Both the position numbers and the translations under genes were made by a program. Below, one piece after another: positions 60,146-64,000 of a stretch of 64,000 bases of DNA. The notes below the pieces were generated by a model. It saw only the letters and a list, made by a program, of their open reading frames with translations. It did no database searches and was not told where the DNA came from. Position 1 is the stretch's first letter, and each line of letters begins with the position of its first letter. The stretch comes from Rotaria socialis (Eukaryota > Rotifera > Eurotatoria > Philodinida > Philodinidae). Location of the stretch: positions 1 to 64,000 of the forward strand of contig CAJNYU010001435.1 of NCBI GenBank assembly GCA_905331475.1, written 5' to 3'.

Positions 60146-61163
60146 TGCGAATAGAGTTGGTGAAAATGTTTGTATCTTTGATCTCAAGAAATAATAATAA
60201 TAATAATAAACAATAACATTTCTCAAGATGACGAGGGACAAAGGGTGGGATAATTATTTTTCTCTAGTTTTATTGCTTGTTGTTTTGTTTTGGGAAAGTA
60301 CCTCATGTTTTCTTTTGATAGGAAAACAGAAGTAAACAAATCGATAAACAATCAAAAGAATTGTAGAAAACTTTATTTTGATTATTTTTCTGTATCGGAA
60401 GAACGAGAGAATTTGTCATTCCACGAGGTGCATTTATTAGTCAGCTTATGTACGTTTGTTGAATCAGCGATATGTCACCAGAGCGCAACTCGAATGAAAA
60501 CGCAATCAAAACTGTCATATTTCTGAGCAAACATGTATACTCTTAACTACATATGCCCATACGCATACTCAGTCATCATGTTAGCAATTGCTTCGTCTTC
60601 ATGTACGTCTGATTGTTCTCTGACGCCACTGCCGACAAGAAGGCAAGCAAAAAGAGGAAGCCTTTTGAAGGCCGATGACACATTTTTTTTTCTTTTTCTG
60701 CTTTTTCTGCACTATCGACGATGATTAACAACATATGCACACGACCAAAAGAGCAACAACATTAGACTGTTGTTGTTGTTGCCATGTTTGCTATATGATT
60801 CATGTCGAACAAAAAGAGAAAAAAAACTTCGTCTACATATAAAATCAATTTCAGGCAAAGACAAAATAGTTACCTAGTAAAATAACGCACACAATCAAGA
60901 TTATTTCTTTTTTTTTGCTGTTTTCCGTCCGCGCAAATGCATGTCTGCACCTTAAGAATGAATCTCGGCCGACATTTTTTCTTTTCTTTTTTTTTACAGC
61001 TCAACAATCAAATGATTGATAGGAAGCATATAACATACCTATCTTGCACGACACTAAATATTATATTGTTACGGTCCATATATTTTATTTATCATCTATC
61101 ACAATCTGAAATCATAATATCATAACATTTATTTTGATAAATAAAAACCAAAACAAAACAGAT
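60146..61163. other. Intergenic, probable bZIP promoter region
   Basis: It includes an ATT/AAT run at about 60190-60210. Low-complexity pyrimidine tracts; no exon identified. Confidence 0.45.
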
Positions 61164-63725
61164 TCAAGTTTTTTTTAAACAAACAGAAGTTGAACAATTT
61201 TCACATGTAGTAGAACAATTTTTATTCTCATATGCTACATCAATTTTTCTTCGCGTTTGTTTCATCGGTCGATTTTCAAGATTATTTGGCGTCCATGGTC
61301 CAAGACTATTCTGAGAATAGAAATCCATTGGATAACGATTTTGCCATTCAATCTGGCGAAGAGCTACCATTGCCTAAAAAAGAATCACGCAAAATGTGAA
61401 AGAAACGCAGAAAGAGAGAGAAATATGAATCAGCTTCACGAACGATTATTTTGTTGTTTTTTTCCTCTCCGTTTATTATACCTCGTAAGGTGTAAGTATT
61501 GGCGTTTGAAAACCAGCACCCCAATCAATAGACAAACGTGGGCATGATGTTTGAATCCAACTGTAAAACAAAAATGATTGTAGAAACTAAATATTAAATC
61601 GAATAGTTAACGATGAAAAGAAAACACGTTACACGTCGACATGTTTAAATAATTTTAATTTATCGGGCATCAATTCAGGCATAATGACTTGAATAAATTT
61701 TTTTCCATTTGCTTTTAAACGTTGTTTTATTGTCTGAAGAAATTAACGATATTCATAGACATACAATTAAAATATAGAATAAAACTTTACTTCTAGTACT
61801 TTTGGTGAACCTTGCCGGCCTAGTGAACCTAAAACTAAACCCCAAACTTGTCCTTTTGCTGCTTCATTAATCTCATTTTGACGTATTGTATGCATTGCTT
61901 TTGTATCATAATATTCACGAGTAAATTCTTTTGAATATGGATCATATCTATAGAATAAAAATTGACTACTATTTTTAACGGTATATTTTAACATACTTAT
62001 ATGCTGGTGCATCCGGATTATGAATCATAATTGATTCAATATGAAATCGGCCATCACCAATATATAGAATTGAATAAGATTCTGGAAGTACTGGCGACGT
62101 ACAGCCAAGAATTTCACCGGGTGATAATGGTTTTGCTTGTGGCATTATAACATCGGCAACATGATCTTTTAGTTGTTCTTTTATAATCTAATTTACATAG
62201 AAATAAAAATATTTTATATGTTGAAGGGAAAGGAGAAAAAAGAAATAGTTTACTTGTAATGTTCGTACAAATTGTATTGTACTGACTAGTGCTAATTTAC
62301 TATCAGATGTAAAATGATGTTTTAATGTATCGATAATATGTTGAACATTAACTTGAATATCAACAAATATATAAAGAATACTAATGCCAGGTGTTTCGTC
62401 AATGGGAACTAGAAGTAAATAATCGTATGAGAATAGTTTTTCGAAATCTCACGTGTTTTTCTTTAAATAAATTGTCTATACCATAAGTAGAATTATGATA
62501 AAAAATAAAATGCAATCGTATTCAAGAACATTGAGCATAGTTCGACTCAATTGAAGGTCTCACCATCCAACTAAGAATAAAAGTTCGGGCAGATGTGCAA
62601 AGATTGATATATATATGAATTTGAAGGCATTGAGAATGTATCTTATAATATTACAAAGAATGAAAACAGAAATTTCAATTTCCATACGAGTTCTTTTTTC
62701 AATCTAACTCGATCATCTCTAGTCATCTTTGAGAAAAAGTACAGAAAAATATATTCTGTTGAAACTTCCTAATTGCTGACACAATACATAGACTACATTT
62801 AGGTTAAATTTCTATCTGTCAGTCTGTTTATGTCATAAGCAGCTCATATTTTAAATTTGTTAGTTGTCTAGTCAAACTTAGAATTTGACACGAATATTTT
62901 TCTTTCGTTCTGACGTTACAAAATACACGCTTGTGTTGTTTGATGTTTATAAAAATTCTTCTCTACAAGAATATACCAATGAAATATTTACATCACTGCA
63001 CAAACTATTATTTATTTATCAAGAAGAATACGCAGCAAGACTGATAAATTGTTTGTATCAATTTAGCTTGTTCTATTATTGACTACTAAATAGTTCTAAG
63101 AACTTCATTTGCCTTGTCAAAAAAAGCACTTCTGGATATATAAAATTCTTTTGACTTTTCCTCGGTTGGTAATAGCTATGAAAAAGAAAAGATGCATCAA
63201 CATTTTCTCTATGAATCGTTTATTGTCCAAATTTTGTTGTTATGATAGACATTAACACTCACCCACCGAGACAACTATGCCCATAATGGATCAATAAATC
63301 GCATTTCAATGCACGAGCACCATAATCGTCAATACAGCATGCACCATATGCCACATCACCCATAATAACAACATCGACATTCGTATAACTTAAGAAGAAG
63401 AAAACGATATAAATCTGAAAACAGCCTTTATTCTTCTGTCTTACGCTTTAAGGACATCAGCAATCGTACAAGCAAATACAAACAAACCTTCAGGCATTTG
63501 CATTGCGACTAGTAAAAAAGAAAGATAGAATAAAAATATTGAAGAGACATTAAAACTTCTTTTGTTTTTACCTCGCTTAGCTTTAATGGTTTTGATTCTC
63601 CATATAGTTTTATGTATTTCAAAATTATAATTTTCCGGTAATTGTTTGATCAATAAATTAAGTTCTTTGTCATTTAGTAATTCATTTGGTATCTGATTGG
63701 CATTCAATGGTCGTACTTTACTCAT
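61164..63725 (-). CDS. DPH1: Diphthamide biosynthesis protein 1 (3-amino-3-carboxypropyl transferase subunit)
   Basis: About nine exons. It starts [19 protein letters not shown] and continues [193 protein letters not shown] and [18 protein letters not shown]. The three cysteines that bind the 4Fe-4S cluster in DPH1 (in GACC, LGCTSP and SCPRLS) are all present. With DPH2 it transfers aminocarboxypropyl from SAM to the His of elongation factor 2. The C-terminal tail is Cys-rich ([13 protein letters not shown]), as in animal DPH1. An acceptor-like TTTTGTAG directly precedes the ATG, so a 5' non-coding exon may exist. One intron (about 62410-63260) is some 0.85 kb. Confidence 0.95.
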
Positions 63726-63794
63726 CTACAAAAAATAAAATAAATAATCAAATCCATATTTATATATTTGTAATAAAACACGAAAGAAAAAGTT

Positions 63795-63971
63795 TTAATT
63801 CTGCTTTTTATGTAAACGTAGATATGTTTGATAACAACGTCTAAATTGTCCACATGAACATGACGAACGAAAAACTTCATGTAATGCTAATTCAATGATT
63901 AAATATAAACGTAATTGTGTAGAAAGTTGACTTAAACGAAATGAGATCGGTACACAACATGGCTTTTTTGC
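63795..63971 (-). CDS. 3'-terminal exon of an unrecognised gene running off the right edge
   Basis: An exon entered through an acceptor (TTTAG) at 63972 and read as AKKPCCVPISFRLSQLSTQL, then RLYLIIELALHEVFR, SSCSCGQFRRCYQTYLRLH and KKQN before the stop. It is Cys-rich and basic. The rest of the gene lies beyond 64000. No family is recognised from this piece. Its stop is only about 70 bp upstream of the DPH1 start, so the two genes are packed head to tail. Confidence 0.5.
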   Translation of the reverse strand, partial: AKKPCCVPISFRLSQLSTQLRLYLIIELALHEVFRSSCSCGQFRRCYQTYLRLHKKQN

Positions 63972-64000
63972 CTAAACGGAAACAAAAAAACACTTTTATT

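Overview
This is eukaryotic, animal-type nuclear DNA. It is AT-rich, its genes are split by mostly 45-70 bp GT-AG introns, and its protein families are bilaterian (GAREM-like CABIT protein, TCERG1, SLC39A11, EEPD1, PUDP, alpha-arrestin, Fos/ATF3-type bZIP, insulin-like peptide). Compact introns, many short non-autonomous DNA transposons and a Thr-rich type II membrane protein with a carbohydrate-binding-like ectodomain fit a bdelloid rotifer (Rotaria/Adineta-like). That placement is inference, not proof.

Layout. 0-7 kb: a (+) type II membrane protein with a Thr-rich stalk, then a transposon-rich stretch holding a 384-bp foldback element with an 11-bp target duplication and a 1.5-kb hAT-type element with a perfect 8-bp duplication. 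7.4-14.1 kb: mostly (-) genes, namely a stand-alone DUF2439 (ZGRF1/Mte1/Dbl2-type) protein directly downstream of an EEPD1-type nuclease, two small membrane proteins, and a (+) 129-aa protein of unknown function. 15.7-26.2 kb: the 3' end of an unrecognised (-) gene, then a roughly 7.7-kb (-) gene of about 30 small exons for a large N-glycosylated secreted beta-repeat protein with a discoidin-like domain. 28.4-36.1 kb (-): pseudouridine-5'-phosphatase, a small membrane protein, and SLC39A11 (ZIP11) with unusually long introns. 36.3-41.3 kb (+): TCERG1, divergent from SLC39A11 across about 180 bp. 43.2-50.6 kb: class I aldolase (-), alpha-arrestin (+), GAREM-like CABIT protein (+). 51.3-53 kb: a dispersed repeat carrying a hAT-type element (itself interrupted by a second one) and a probable solo LTR; a second copy in a SLC39A11 intron preserves the empty sites. 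54.5-63.8 kb (-): pyridoxal kinase, an insulin-like peptide precursor, a Fos/ATF3-type bZIP factor, DPH1, and the 3' end of one more gene at the right edge.

The genes form no operon or single pathway; most are housekeeping or signalling genes. The most notable items are the two-exon insulin-like peptide (B and A chains both recognisable, poly-Thr stretch before the B chain), the giant beta-repeat protein, the adjacency of two DNA-repair-type genes, and the nested insertion history at 51-53 kb. I saw no rRNA, CRISPR array or convincing tRNA.
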